64,000 bases of DNA from Rahnella aceris (GCF_011684115.1 NZ_JAADJV010000001.1:868001-932000); one strand, 5' to 3'. Positions 21,319-30,657 are shown, counted from the first letter of the stretch. Notes: generated by a model not told the origin, from the sequence alone. Numbers and translations are program-made.

Positions 21319-22008
21319 TTACACGATAGTGAAGCTGAAATCACTCAGACCTTCGATGCCGCCGGTGATCACATCACCGCGCACTACCGGACCCACACCT
21401 GCTGGCGTGCCGGTATAGATCAGATCACCGGGCTTGAGTTCAACCGCCTGAGAGAGATAGCTGATGACGTCCGCTACCTGCCAGATCTGGTCGCTCAAAT
21501 CACCGCGCTGACGTTTTTCACCGTTCACATCAAGCCAGATTTTACCGGCAGCCGGATGACCTGTCTGACTCACGGGTTGCAGCGGATTCGCCGGTGCGGA
21601 ATCATCAAACCCTTTGGCGAAATCCCACGGACGTCCCAGTTTCTTGGCCTGCGCCTGAATATCACGACGGGTTAAATCTACGCCCACGGTATAACCCCAG
21701 ACGTGTGACAGTGCGTCTTCAGCGGCAATATCTTTACCGCCTCTGGCAATCGCAACGACCAGTTCTACTTCATAATGCAGATCGTCGGTCAGCGTCGGGT
21801 ACGGCACATTGCCGCTGGCGGGAACCACGGCATCCGCCGGTTTGCCAAAAAAGAAAGGCGGTTCGCGGTCAGGATCATGACCCATCTCACGGGCGTGCTC
21901 GGAATAGTTACGGCCAACACAATACACGCGGCGCAACGGAAAGCGGGCGCTCTGGCCTTCGACGGCGAGAGACGGAACTTCGGGTGCAGCAATTACATAT
22001 TCAGTCAT
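21319..22008 (-). CDS. Fumarylacetoacetate hydrolase-family protein
   Basis: A 229-residue FAH-fold C-C bond hydrolase or decarboxylase. Family marks are YCVGRNYSEHAREMG near residue 30, the metal-ligand region LHYEVELVVAI near 80, GYTVGVDLTRRDIQ near 110, and the C-terminal GDLIYTGTPAGVGPV. Small bacterial members act on fumarylpyruvate, oxaloacetate or related diketo acids. Without aromatic-degradation neighbours the substrate cannot be fixed. I chose the ATG at 22008; the GTG at 22017 is an alternative three codons upstream. Confidence 0.88.
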   Translation of the reverse strand: MTEYVIAAPEVPSLAVEGQSARFPLRRVYCVGRNYSEHAREMGHDPDREPPFFFGKPADAVVPASGNVPYPTLTDDLHYEVELVVAIARGGKDIAAEDALSHVWGYTVGVDLTRRDIQAQAKKLGRPWDFAKGFDDSAPANPLQPVSQTGHPAAGKIWLDVNGEKRQRGDLSDQIWQVADVISYLSQAVELKPGDLIYTGTPAGVGPVVRGDVITGGIEGLSDFSFTIV

Positions 22009-22100
22009 CGTATTCACTTCACAAAGTTATCGAATTAACATATTTGCAAAGCGAATCAACATTGACCAGTAAATTTATGTTACTGGTCAATGTGTCACTG

Positions 22101-22895
22101 TCAGGCCTTGTAACGCGGTGCGGCGTGAGCCTGCAGGAAGTTCGGTACCATTGCACTGCGCAGGGCATCAAATTCATCCCACTGTTTTTCGTCCTGCAAT
22201 GGTGGAATGGTGATTTTTTCTTTGCGGTCAAAGCCCAGCAAGGCGGCATCCACCAGTTCACCCACTTCCATTACACCCGGCACTTCATCGATATTTTTGC
22301 CCGAACGTTCCCAGATTTCTGTACGCGTTGCGGCAGGTAATACGGCCTGAACGTACAGACCGCGCTCGGCCATTTCAAATTGCAGCGTCTGGCTGAAAGT
22401 CAGCACAAAGGCTTTGGTGGCGGAATACACCGCAGATTGCAACTCTGGCGTCAGCGCCATCACGGACGCGATATTAATAATCGCCCCGTCTTTATGCTTG
22501 ATCAGACCGTCGAAAGCGACGCGTGAAAGACGCGCCACCGAGGTGACGTTCAGGGTGATCAGATTCCCGATGGCGTCGGCATCGCTGTTTTCAAAACCGG
22601 CTTTCAGCGAAGCCCCGGCGTTATTGATCAGCAGGGAAATCTGCGGTGTTGCACGGATAAAATCCTCAACGCGTGCCAGATCTTCGCTGCGGGTTAAGTC
22701 AGCGGGTAACACGGTGATTTTTACGCCGGTTTCATCCTGCAGGCGTTCAGCCAGTGTTTTCAGGCGCGTTGCATCACGGGCAACCAGCACTAAATCATAA
22801 CCGCGTTTCGCCAGACGGTCGGCGTAAGTGGCCCCGATGCCGCTTGATGCGCCGGTGATTAAGGCCACGGACTGAGTGCGAATTGTATCTGACAT
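22101..22895 (-). CDS. Short-chain dehydrogenase/reductase
   Basis: A 264-residue SDR: cofactor motif TGASSGIG near residue 15, NNAG near 93, active-site Tyr-Lys in YSATK near 160. The tail ends in a family-typical ALLGFDRKEKITIPP region seen in SDRs of the SadH/YqjQ-like group. Start ATG 22895 follows GAGG. It is divergent from the HxlR regulator gene, with a 103-bp gap holding two near-identical 19-bp dyads. HxlR control in response to a reactive electrophile is the likely theme. Substrate unknown. Confidence 0.88.
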   Translation of the reverse strand: MSDTIRTQSVALITGASSGIGATYADRLAKRGYDLVLVARDATRLKTLAERLQDETGVKITVLPADLTRSEDLARVEDFIRATPQISLLINNAGASLKAGFENSDADAIGNLITLNVTSVARLSRVAFDGLIKHKDGAIINIASVMALTPELQSAVYSATKAFVLTFSQTLQFEMAERGLYVQAVLPAATRTEIWERSGKNIDEVPGVMEVGELVDAALLGFDRKEKITIPPLQDEKQWDEFDALRSAMVPNFLQAHAAPRYKA

Positions 22896-22920
22896 AATAA
22901 AACCTCGGTGTTGGATAGGG

Positions 22921-22939
22921 TGGTTTAATAATAAAACCA
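22921..22939. promoter_or_regulatory. Operator 1 (dehydrogenase side)
   Basis: TGGTTTAATAATAAAACCA: half-sites TGGTTT/AAACCA. Read on the minus strand it contains TATTAT, a suitable -10 for the dehydrogenase gene 26 bp away. It matches operator 2 in length and half-sites. Confidence 0.7.
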
Positions 22940-22957
22940 GATGATTTTTAGCATCGG

Positions 22958-22976
22958 TGGTTTTATAATGCAACCA
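22958..22976. promoter_or_regulatory. Operator 2 (hxlR side)
   Basis: TGGTTTTATAATGCAACCA: the same 19-bp dyad in the opposite sense, overlapping TATAAT at 22964-22969, a good -10 for the regulator gene starting at 22999. Centres of the two operators are 37 bp apart. Confidence 0.7.
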
Positions 22977-22998
22977 GATTCTTTAAGCAGGAGGTGCC

Positions 22999-23445
22999 AT
23001 GAAACGAACCCGGCTGGAAAACACGCCTTGTCCGGCTGGCCGTGCGCTGGATTTAATCGGCGACTGGTGGACGTTGCTGATTGTCCGCGATGCGATGTAC
23101 GGCCTCTCACGATTCAGTGAATTTCAGCGCAGTCTGGGGGCGGCGAAGAACATTCTCAGTTCCCGCCTGAAAGCGCTGGTTGCCGAAGGCATTATGAAGA
23201 TTGAACCGGCGGCAGATGGTTCGGCGTATCAGGATTACGTGCTGACGGAAAAAGGGCTGGCGCTGCAACCGGTGCTGGTTGCGCTGGGGCAGTGGGGAAG
23301 TGAATATCTGTTTGAAGCCGGCGAAGCCTGCACGCAACTGGTAGATATCGAAAATCGCCAGCCGCTGCGTAAGCTGGAAATCCATGCGCAGGACGGGCGG
23401 GTGCTGGAAAGCCGGGATATAAAGGCGATTATTCCTGAATCTTGA
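22999..23445 (+). CDS. HxlR-family winged-helix regulator
   Basis: A 148-residue MarR-like HxlR/DUF24 regulator. The N-terminal Cys (NTPCPAGRALDLIGDWWTLLIVRDA) at residue about 11 is the conserved redox/electrophile-sensing cysteine of many HxlR proteins. The helix-turn-helix and wing follow (FSEFQRSLGAAKNILSSRL and a TEKGLAL wing, about 35-85). Start follows AGGAGG. It probably represses itself and the divergent dehydrogenase through the two matched operators; inducer unknown. Confidence 0.9.
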   Translation: MKRTRLENTPCPAGRALDLIGDWWTLLIVRDAMYGLSRFSEFQRSLGAAKNILSSRLKALVAEGIMKIEPAADGSAYQDYVLTEKGLALQPVLVALGQWGSEYLFEAGEACTQLVDIENRQPLRKLEIHAQDGRVLESRDIKAIIPES

Positions 23446-23461
23446 TCGAGAATTCGGTCGA

Positions 23462-23587
23462 CTCCCTCCCCTGCGAAGGGTGGGGTGGGGTGGGGTATTA
23501 AAGTTAAATCAATAAGTTGAAGTTTACTTAAACGAGGTGTCAGCCCTTAAAACCCCCTCCCGGCCTCCCCCTTCGCAGGGGGAGGAG
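23462..23587. repeat. REP-bounded repeat element, copy 1
   Basis: A 126-bp element whose ends are inverted copies of a GC-rich palindrome (CTCCCTCCCCTGCGAAGG at the left, CCTTCGCAGGGGGAGGAG at the right). They enclose an AT-rich core with GGGGTATTAA and TTGAAGTTT. It lies between the 3' ends of the HxlR gene and the convergent CocE gene. A second copy is at 34059-34185. Confidence 0.85.
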
Positions 23588-23623
23588 CAAGGCAAAATCA
23601 CGGCTTATGGGAGCAAAAAAACA

Positions 23624-25651
23624 TTACCGCGCAATCCTCTCGTGCCAGTATTTGGTGAATTCCTCTTCGCCGTTCAGGCTGACCACCATATCGCCGCTGA
23701 CGATAAAGTGCGTCAGGTCGCTGCGTAGTTCGAGGGTGATTTCTGCTTCCATCCACCAGCCTTCACGTCCCATCTTCATAGTCTGCGTCAGCAGATAGCG
23801 CGCGGATAACGGATCACTGTTACTGACCGTCAGCTCGCGCCGCAGATTGTGATCGACCGTCGTGTCGATATCATCGAAGCGGTAAACGCCTTCACCGAAA
23901 ACGCCACCCACGCCGTTGGTCACGCTGGTCCAGCTATCGGTGAGGAAATCGTAAGTGATGTTGCGATCCACGCGCCCTGGCGACAGCACAGTTTGCGGTG
24001 TCAGCGGCGCGCTTTGTGGCTCAGCAATCGGGCCGTCGATGGATACCGGCTGTTCGCACACCGGCAGGCTGAGCTGCGCGCTGTGCAAATCCAGCGTCAA
24101 CGTGGCGACCTCCGCCATCGGCCAGATCATCGGCCAGAAGGTGGTCGCCAGCGAGAGTCGCATCCGGTGACCGGTGGCAAAGCGGTGCGCGACACCATCC
24201 AGTTGTACCGGTACTTTGACTTTCTGACCGGTGATAAGCGGCACAGATTGATCATGGCCGTGCAGATGCGACAGATTCAGCCAGCCGTGCGTGACACGGT
24301 TTACCGAACCGTCCGGTGCAACGTCAGAAAGCCGGACGTACAACATCGCAGCCGGTTTATCGCTGCTCAGTTCGACGCTAAATTCCGGGAAGCCAAAAAT
24401 GGTCAGCGGCTCGGCCAGCGGTTCGCCATCAAAGATTTCTGCCATGCCGTCATCGACACGCTGATCCGGCGGCATTTCGCCGGGCACACCGGCCCCCATC
24501 CATTCACCGGCCATCAGACCGTGATTCTGCGGTGAACAGATATTGATAACGCCTGCGTCAACGTCCGGCTGAGTATTGAGCTGGCCTCGCGTGAGCCAGC
24601 GCGGGATGTGATTGATATTGCTGGCGGTGCCGCGATCAAATCCCACCCATTCACCACGGCTGACCGGACGCATCGCCGAGGGCGGCTGGCTGTCCTGCAA
24701 CCAGGTCTGGATCATCGGGCCTGCCATCGCGCCGTTGTCTTCGCCTTTCAGCCAGTGATCCCACCAGCGCACGGCTTCCTGCAAGAAACCGATCGCCGGT
24801 TCCGGCGTGCCATCCTGCGGATAGATATGCGCCCACGGACCGAGAATGGCGCGGCGTGGCACTTTCAGATTGTCCATCAGGCGGAACACTGCATTGCTGT
24901 AGGCATCTGCCCAGCCGCCGATGGCCATCACCGGACACTGAATGGCGGACCAGTCTTCGCACACCGAACCATGCTGCCAGTATGCGTCGCGCAGCGGATG
25001 TTCCATCCACAATGCCGGGAAGAATGGCATGTTTTCCAGACGGTTCAGCCAGTCTTTGTACCACCTTTCACCGACCAGTGCGGGGTCGGAAGGTCGGCTC
25101 TGGTACGCCAGCATGATGCCGCCCCACCAGAGATTGTCATTAAGCAGGCAGCCGCCTTTGTAGTGAATATCGTCGCGGTAACGGTCGTCAGTTGAACACA
25201 CGGTGATGATGGCTTTCAGGGCGGCAGGGCGGCGGGCGGCGACCTGCAGGCTGTTAAAGCCGCCCCAGGATTTCCCCATCATGCCGACGTTGCCGCTGCA
25301 CCAGCGTTGTTCGGTGATCCACTCAATGACTTCCAGCGCATCGTCCTGTTCCTGCAACAGATATTCATCCGCCAGCAGTCCGTCGGATTCGCCGCTGCCG
25401 CGCATATCCACACGTACGACTGCGTAGCCGTTTCCGGCGAAAAAGCCGTGCATCGGTTCGTCGCGGGTGCGGGTGCCGTCGCGTTTGCGGTAAGGAATGT
25501 ATTCGAGAATGGCCGGAACCGGCTGGTGTTCAGCGTCATCCGGCAGCCACAGGCGGGCAGCGAGACGTGTGCCGTCACTCAGCGGGATCCACAGATGTTC
25601 AGTCACGGTGACGGCGTGAGGGAATTCAGTCACGATGCGTTTGGTGCTCAT
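23624..25651 (-). CDS. CocE/NonD-family serine hydrolase (X-Pro dipeptidyl-peptidase S15-like)
   Basis: A 675-residue alpha/beta hydrolase of the cocaine esterase/glutaryl-7-ACA acylase/S15 peptidase group. The probable triad is Ser128 (GKSWGG), Asp249 (GGWADAY) and His275 (GPWAH). A cap domain lies between about 140 and 230 and a C-terminal jelly-roll from about 330. No signal peptide, so cytoplasmic. Its start overlaps the stop of the ABC ATPase gene by 4 bp. It should therefore act on whatever the importer brings in, probably a small peptide, amide or ester. Confidence 0.88.
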   Translation of the reverse strand: MSTKRIVTEFPHAVTVTEHLWIPLSDGTRLAARLWLPDDAEHQPVPAILEYIPYRKRDGTRTRDEPMHGFFAGNGYAVVRVDMRGSGESDGLLADEYLLQEQDDALEVIEWITEQRWCSGNVGMMGKSWGGFNSLQVAARRPAALKAIITVCSTDDRYRDDIHYKGGCLLNDNLWWGGIMLAYQSRPSDPALVGERWYKDWLNRLENMPFFPALWMEHPLRDAYWQHGSVCEDWSAIQCPVMAIGGWADAYSNAVFRLMDNLKVPRRAILGPWAHIYPQDGTPEPAIGFLQEAVRWWDHWLKGEDNGAMAGPMIQTWLQDSQPPSAMRPVSRGEWVGFDRGTASNINHIPRWLTRGQLNTQPDVDAGVINICSPQNHGLMAGEWMGAGVPGEMPPDQRVDDGMAEIFDGEPLAEPLTIFGFPEFSVELSSDKPAAMLYVRLSDVAPDGSVNRVTHGWLNLSHLHGHDQSVPLITGQKVKVPVQLDGVAHRFATGHRMRLSLATTFWPMIWPMAEVATLTLDLHSAQLSLPVCEQPVSIDGPIAEPQSAPLTPQTVLSPGRVDRNITYDFLTDSWTSVTNGVGGVFGEGVYRFDDIDTTVDHNLRRELTVSNSDPLSARYLLTQTMKMGREGWWMEAEITLELRSDLTHFIVSGDMVVSLNGEEEFTKYWHERIAR

Positions 25652-27291
25652 AAGACTCCTGTCGAAGAAATGGCTGCCGCAGGAAGCGCCGTGCCGCGCA
25701 GGGCGAGAACCTCGTCCAGCCAGCTGGTGCGCATTTCCGGTACGGAGGTCAGCAGTTTTTCAGTGTAGCTGTGCATTGGCGCGCTGAAGACCACGTCGGT
25801 ATCGCCGCTGGCGACCACCTGCCCCTGATACATCACCGCCACCTGATGGGCAATCCGTTTTACCGTGCCCAGATCATGCGTGATAAACAGATACGACAGC
25901 CCGAGCTGTTGCTGTAAGCGGCGCAGCAGATTCAACACTTCTTCCGCTACCAGCGGATCGAGCGCCGACGTGGCTTCATCGCAGATAATCAGTTCCGGCT
26001 GTGCGGCCAGTGCGCGGGCGATACAGACGCGCTGCTTCTGCCCGCCGGAAAGCTCGCCGGGACGACGGTCGATCAGTTTAAGCGGCAGTTCAGTCAGGCG
26101 GAGTAACTCTTCCACGCGCTCGCGCACCTGTTTTTTGTTCATCCCAAAGTAGAAGGTCAGAGGACGGCCAATGATATCCAGCAGCGTCTGACGCGGATTC
26201 AGCGCCACGTCAGGCAGCTGATAAATCATCTGCATACGGCGCAGCGTTTCTTTATTGCGCTGGTGAAAATTATGCGAAAGCGCAATGCCGTCGAAATCCA
26301 CCGTACCTTCGGTGTCGGGTAGCAATCCGACCAGCGCCCGTGCCAGCGTACTTTTGCCGCTGCCGGATTCGCCGATAATCGCCAGCGTTTTGCCACGCGG
26401 CAGTTGCAGGCTGACGTCGTGTACCACCCGTTTGCCATTGTAGCCGGTGCTCAGTTTTTGCAGGGTCAGCAGCGGCTGACCGGCAGATTCATGACCATCG
26501 GCCAGCGGTGTTAGTGCGTGTTCACGCTCTGCCACCAGACGCCGCGTATATTCCTGCTGCGGGTTTTCCAGAATGGTTTGCGTACTGCCGGTTTCCACCT
26601 CTTTGCCGTGGCGCAGCACCATAATGCGGTCGGCAAGTTGTGCGACAACGGCCAGATCGTGGGTGATATACAGCGCGGCGGTGTTGAATTCACGCACCAG
26701 TTTGCGCAGCATCACCAGCACTTCAATTTGCGTGGTGACGTCCAGCGCGGTGGTCGGTTCATCCATGATCAGCAAATCAGGTTTACAGGACATCGCCATC
26801 GCGGCCATTGCGCGCTGAAGCTGGCCGCCGGAAAGCTGATGCGGATAGCGTTTGCCGATGTTTTCCGGATCCGGCAAATCCAGTGAGCGGAACAGTGAAA
26901 TTGCCCACTGGCGGCTTTCTTCTTTGTTCATCAGACCGTGGCGGATCGGGCCTTCGCAGACCTGTTTTTCGATGGTCAGCGCCGGATTAAATGACGCCGC
27001 CGCGCTTTGCGCCACATACGCCACGCGCCTGCCGCGCCATTCGCGCTTTACGCTGGAAGGCTGAGAAACGATATCGGTGCCATCCAGGAAAACTTCGCCA
27101 CCGGCAATGCGGCAGCCCTGACGCGCATAGCCTAACGCTGCCAGACCAATAGTGGATTTCCCCGCCCCGGATTCACCAATCAGACCGAGCACTTCACCCG
27201 CCGCCAGTTTCAGGGAAATATCCTGCACCAGCGGCGAACCGTCGAGGGTTTCGATGCGCAGCCCGCGCATTTCTAAAATTGTGCGTGTCAT
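25648..27291 (-). CDS. Duplicated-domain ABC ATPase of a dipeptide-type importer
   Basis: A 547-residue protein containing two complete ATP-binding cassettes, equivalent to DppD and DppF fused. The first cassette has Walker A GESGAGKST near 40 and signature LSGGQLQR near 165. The second has Walker A GESGSGKST near 310 and signature LSGGQKQR near 425. It powers import through the two permeases encoded upstream in the operon. It overlaps both the preceding permease gene and the following hydrolase gene by 4 bp (ATGA). YejF and GsiA have the same fused layout. Confidence 0.93.
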   Translation of the reverse strand: MTRTILEMRGLRIETLDGSPLVQDISLKLAAGEVLGLIGESGAGKSTIGLAALGYARQGCRIAGGEVFLDGTDIVSQPSSVKREWRGRRVAYVAQSAAASFNPALTIEKQVCEGPIRHGLMNKEESRQWAISLFRSLDLPDPENIGKRYPHQLSGGQLQRAMAAMAMSCKPDLLIMDEPTTALDVTTQIEVLVMLRKLVREFNTAALYITHDLAVVAQLADRIMVLRHGKEVETGSTQTILENPQQEYTRRLVAEREHALTPLADGHESAGQPLLTLQKLSTGYNGKRVVHDVSLQLPRGKTLAIIGESGSGKSTLARALVGLLPDTEGTVDFDGIALSHNFHQRNKETLRRMQMIYQLPDVALNPRQTLLDIIGRPLTFYFGMNKKQVRERVEELLRLTELPLKLIDRRPGELSGGQKQRVCIARALAAQPELIICDEATSALDPLVAEEVLNLLRRLQQQLGLSYLFITHDLGTVKRIAHQVAVMYQGQVVASGDTDVVFSAPMHSYTEKLLTSVPEMRTSWLDEVLALRGTALPAAAISSTGVL

Positions 27292-28115
27292 GCTTCATCT
27301 CCATGCGGCAGACTATTCCGCGCCAGCAGCCAGTCGACCACCAGATTGACGCCAATCGTCAGCAGGGCAATCGCCGCTGCCGGATACAACGGCGCGAACT
27401 GACCAAAGTTAATCGCCTGCGCGTTGTCGCGCACCATGCTGCCCCAGTCGGCATATGGCGGCTGAATGCCCAGACCTAAGAAACTTAAGCCCGCAATAAA
27501 CAGGAAGGTAAAGCAGAAGCGCATGCCAAACTCAGCCAGCAGCGGCGGCAGGGCGTTGGGCAGAATTTCTTTGAACAGCACCCAGCGCAACCCTTCGCCA
27601 CGAAGACGCGCAGCTTCGACGTATTCCTGACAAACAATCGCCTGCGCCACCAGCCGTGCCAGACGGAACACGCGGGTGGCGTCGAGCAGGGCGATGGTTA
27701 GCACCAGTACGGGAATGGACGTGCCCATCACCGACAATACGATCAGCGCGAAAATCAGCACCGGAATCGACATCACGGTATCGACGATACGTGACAGCAC
27801 CACATCCACCCATTTGCCGTAAATTGCCGCCGTAAAGCCGGTGATAATGCCGATGATAAAAGAACTGAAAGTGATGGTCAGCGCGATGGCAATGGTGGTG
27901 CGTGCGCCAAACAGAATGCGGGAAAGCATATCGCGCCCGAGACTGTCAGTGCCAAACGGCGTGGCGGCGGAAGGCAGCAGCCAGATGTCGCCGACCTGTT
28001 CGGTTTCGCTGTGCGGGGCGAGCCATGGCGCAAAAATAGCTGCCAGCAGGTTCACCGCAATAATCACAATCCCTATCCAGGCCGACAGCGGGATGTTAAT
28101 GAAATATCGGTTCAT
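27288..28115 (-). CDS. DppC-like ABC permease
   Basis: A 275-residue inner-membrane permease with five to six helices. The family's PFGTDSLGRDMLSR motif is near residue 52 and the cytoplasmic EAA loop (EYVEAARLRGEG) near 170. It pairs with the DppB-like permease to form the channel of the importer. Start ATG 28115 follows AGGGGG; a longer in-frame start at 28157 would overlap the previous gene and add 14 non-hydrophobic residues. Confidence 0.9.
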   Translation of the reverse strand: MNRYFINIPLSAWIGIVIIAVNLLAAIFAPWLAPHSETEQVGDIWLLPSAATPFGTDSLGRDMLSRILFGARTTIAIALTITFSSFIIGIITGFTAAIYGKWVDVVLSRIVDTVMSIPVLIFALIVLSVMGTSIPVLVLTIALLDATRVFRLARLVAQAIVCQEYVEAARLRGEGLRWVLFKEILPNALPPLLAEFGMRFCFTFLFIAGLSFLGLGIQPPYADWGSMVRDNAQAINFGQFAPLYPAAAIALLTIGVNLVVDWLLARNSLPHGDEA

Positions 28116-28126
28116 GTGTCCCCCTT

Positions 28127-29074
28127 TTAGCGCGCATGGCGCAGGCGTGGATTGCACCAGATCGCCAGTAAGTCGGCGGTGGTGTTGAGGAAAATGTAAG
28201 TGCCGCCAAACAGCAGGCCACAGGCCTGAACCACCGGCAGGTCGCGCTTGGTTACCGCATCCACCATGTATTGCCCGATACCCGGATAGACAAACACCAC
28301 TTCCACCAGGATCACACCGACCACCAGATAGGCCAGATTGAATGCCACCACGTTGATGATCGGTGCAAGGGCGTTTGGCAGCGCGTGCGCGACCACGATG
28401 CGCCAGCGCGGAATGCCTTTAAGCACCGCGCTTTCAATATATGGGCTGGCCATCACCGCAGTGACTGAGGCGCGCGTCATGCGCAGCATGTGTGCCAGCA
28501 CCACCAGCGTCAGGGTGAGCATCGGCAGGGTGCAGACGTAAAGCCGGTCGATGAACGACGAACTGCTGTCGACCATTGCCAGACTCGGGAACCAGGTCAG
28601 ACGAATGGCGAAGGCGATCACCAGAATGTAGCCGACAAAAAACTCCGGCACCGAAATGCTGATGAGCGTCAGGGTATTTGCCAGCCGGTCAAAAACGGAA
28701 CCGCGCCAGATGGCTGATGCGATCCCCAAACCGACAGCCAGCGGAATAGCGATCACCGCAGCGTATCCGGCGAGGAACAGCGTGTTCGCCAGACGTGGCA
28801 GCAGTTCGTCGCTGATGGCGCGACCGTTCGCCAGCGAATGCCCTAAGTCGCCGTGCATAATACCCGCCAGCCAGTGCAGATAGCGCAGCACAGACGGTTC
28901 ATCCAGCCCGAGTTGCAGGCGCAACGCGGCAACGGTTTCAGGCGTGGCGCTCTGGCCTAAAATGGCCGTCGCGACGTCGCCGGGCAGCATTTCCGTGCCG
29001 ATAAAAATCAGCACAGAAACCAGCCACAGCGTGATAATGCCTAACAGGATCCGCTGTAAAATCCGTTTTTTCAT
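28127..29074 (-). CDS. DppB-like ABC permease
   Basis: A 315-residue permease starting MKKRILQRILLGI. It has the DppB-type N-terminal helix followed by the periplasmic LGLDEPSVLRYLHWL segment near 60-75. The EAA loop is SPYIESAVLKGI, near 210. The second of two adjacent ATGs (29074) gives better spacing from GGAGG; the first (29077) adds one residue. The start overlaps the stop of the binding-protein gene. Confidence 0.9.
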   Translation of the reverse strand: MKKRILQRILLGIITLWLVSVLIFIGTEMLPGDVATAILGQSATPETVAALRLQLGLDEPSVLRYLHWLAGIMHGDLGHSLANGRAISDELLPRLANTLFLAGYAAVIAIPLAVGLGIASAIWRGSVFDRLANTLTLISISVPEFFVGYILVIAFAIRLTWFPSLAMVDSSSSFIDRLYVCTLPMLTLTLVVLAHMLRMTRASVTAVMASPYIESAVLKGIPRWRIVVAHALPNALAPIINVVAFNLAYLVVGVILVEVVFVYPGIGQYMVDAVTKRDLPVVQACGLLFGGTYIFLNTTADLLAIWCNPRLRHAR

Positions 29075-30657
29075 CATGCCTCCAGCCAGACGCGCTCGGC
29101 CAGACGACCACCCATGAAGTTGAACATCGGATGTGGCCTGATACCGCCGACTTTTTTGCTGGCTGCATCAAGATAATCGCCAAACAGCGGGATCATTGCA
29201 CCGCCGTCGTCGCGCACGATACTTTGCAGTTCACCATAGATTTCAGCGCGTTTGCCTTCATCAAGCAGGGAACGTGCCTGCAACAGCAGGGCATCAAACT
29301 TCTCATCTTTCCAGTGGGTGTCGTTCCATTTGGCAGTCGACTGATAAGCGGTGGAGAACATCTGGTCAGCCGTCGGACGTCCGCCCCAGTAACCCATGCT
29401 GAACGGGGCTTTCATCCATACATCGTCCCAGTAGCTGTCGGCGGGCTGGCGTTTGATGTTGACCTGAATGCCGCCTTTTTGTGCTTGCCCCTGGAACAGG
29501 GCGGCCGCGTCGAGCGCACCGGCAAAAGCGGCGTCAGAGGAGGACAGTTCGATGTTGAGATCCGTCAGACCGGCTTTTTTCAGGTAGAACTTCGATTTGT
29601 CCGGATCGTAAACGCGCTGTTCCAGGCTGTGATTGAAGAAGCGGTCTGTCTTCGGGATCGGATGGTCGTTGCCCAGCGAACCGTAGCCGCGCAGCACGGT
29701 ATCGAGGATTTTCTGACGGTCGATGCCGTGTTTAATTGCCATGCGCACATCGTTGTTGTTGTACGGTGCGACGCTGCAATCCATCAGGAAGGTGAAATGC
29801 TGACCGCCGGATGAACGCACAATGTTCAGTGCCGGGCTGCGTTTAAGGAAATCGACGGTTTTGAAATCGACACGGTTAATCGCGTGAACCTGGCCGGAAA
29901 TCAGGGCATTGGTGCGGGCGGTCGGGTCGTTGATGACCAGCACTTCCACGGCATCAACAAAGGCGCGATCCGGCTTCCAGTAGTTCGGGTTGCGCTTGAA
30001 CAGCGATCGCACGCCCGGTTCGTACTGATCAAAGATAAAACCGCCGGTACCGATCGGATGCGACCAGTCGGTAAAGCCGTTGGGTACCACCACCAGATGG
30101 TAATCCGCCAGCAGATACGGCAGGTCGGCGTTGCCACTTTCAAGCGTGATCAGGATCTGGTTGTCGCCCTGTTTGGTCAGACCGGTAATCGGGGCCAGTT
30201 GAGTTTTGATGGCGCTTTTGGATTTGTCGCCGCGATGCAGGTTGATGGAATAAAGAATGTCATCTGCATCCAGTTTTTTACCATTATGGAAGGTGACGCC
30301 ATCACGAACGGTAAACACCCACTCGGTGGCACCGGGTTTGGCTTCCCAGGCGGAGAACAATTCAGGCGTGGCTTTGCTATTTTCATCAATTTCAATCAGG
30401 CCGTTCATCAGCATATATGCCTGATTTAATGGCACCCAGTCGCTGAATAATGTCGGGTCCAGCGTATCACTGGTATTTCCCCCTGACATACCCAGTTTTA
30501 ATATGCCGCCTTTTTTCGGCTCAGCAGCAAAAGCAGAGAATGGTGAAAAGCCCATAGCACTGGTAATACCCACAGCAGAAACGCTGGTAATAAAGCCGCG
30601 ACGGCTAAGTTGTGCATCCTGCATTAATTTCGTCAAAGGGGAATTATTATCTTTCAT
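29074..30657 (-). CDS. Family 5 solute-binding protein with Tat signal
   Basis: A 527-residue periplasmic binding protein of the dipeptide/oligopeptide type (SBP_bac_5). It carries a twin-arginine signal (SRRGFI, Arg19-Arg20) with cleavage likely after about residue 44-45 (AFA-A). This implies it is exported folded. The mature protein shows the family's DPTLF.DW and GTGGF.FDQYEPG segments. It is the first gene of a five-gene unit with all junctions overlapping or within 12 bp (binding protein, two permeases, double ATPase, CocE hydrolase). Ligand unknown. Confidence 0.9.
   Translation of the reverse strand: MKDNNSPLTKLMQDAQLSRRGFITSVSAVGITSAMGFSPFSAFAAEPKKGGILKLGMSGGNTSDTLDPTLFSDWVPLNQAYMLMNGLIEIDENSKATPELFSAWEAKPGATEWVFTVRDGVTFHNGKKLDADDILYSINLHRGDKSKSAIKTQLAPITGLTKQGDNQILITLESGNADLPYLLADYHLVVVPNGFTDWSHPIGTGGFIFDQYEPGVRSLFKRNPNYWKPDRAFVDAVEVLVINDPTARTNALISGQVHAINRVDFKTVDFLKRSPALNIVRSSGGQHFTFLMDCSVAPYNNNDVRMAIKHGIDRQKILDTVLRGYGSLGNDHPIPKTDRFFNHSLEQRVYDPDKSKFYLKKAGLTDLNIELSSSDAAFAGALDAAALFQGQAQKGGIQVNIKRQPADSYWDDVWMKAPFSMGYWGGRPTADQMFSTAYQSTAKWNDTHWKDEKFDALLLQARSLLDEGKRAEIYGELQSIVRDDGGAMIPLFGDYLDAASKKVGGIRPHPMFNFMGGRLAERVWLEA

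Noticed and set aside
24608..25195. Open frame antisense to the CocE gene
   Set aside because: Shadow of a GC-biased gene; no ribosome site or recognisable domain.
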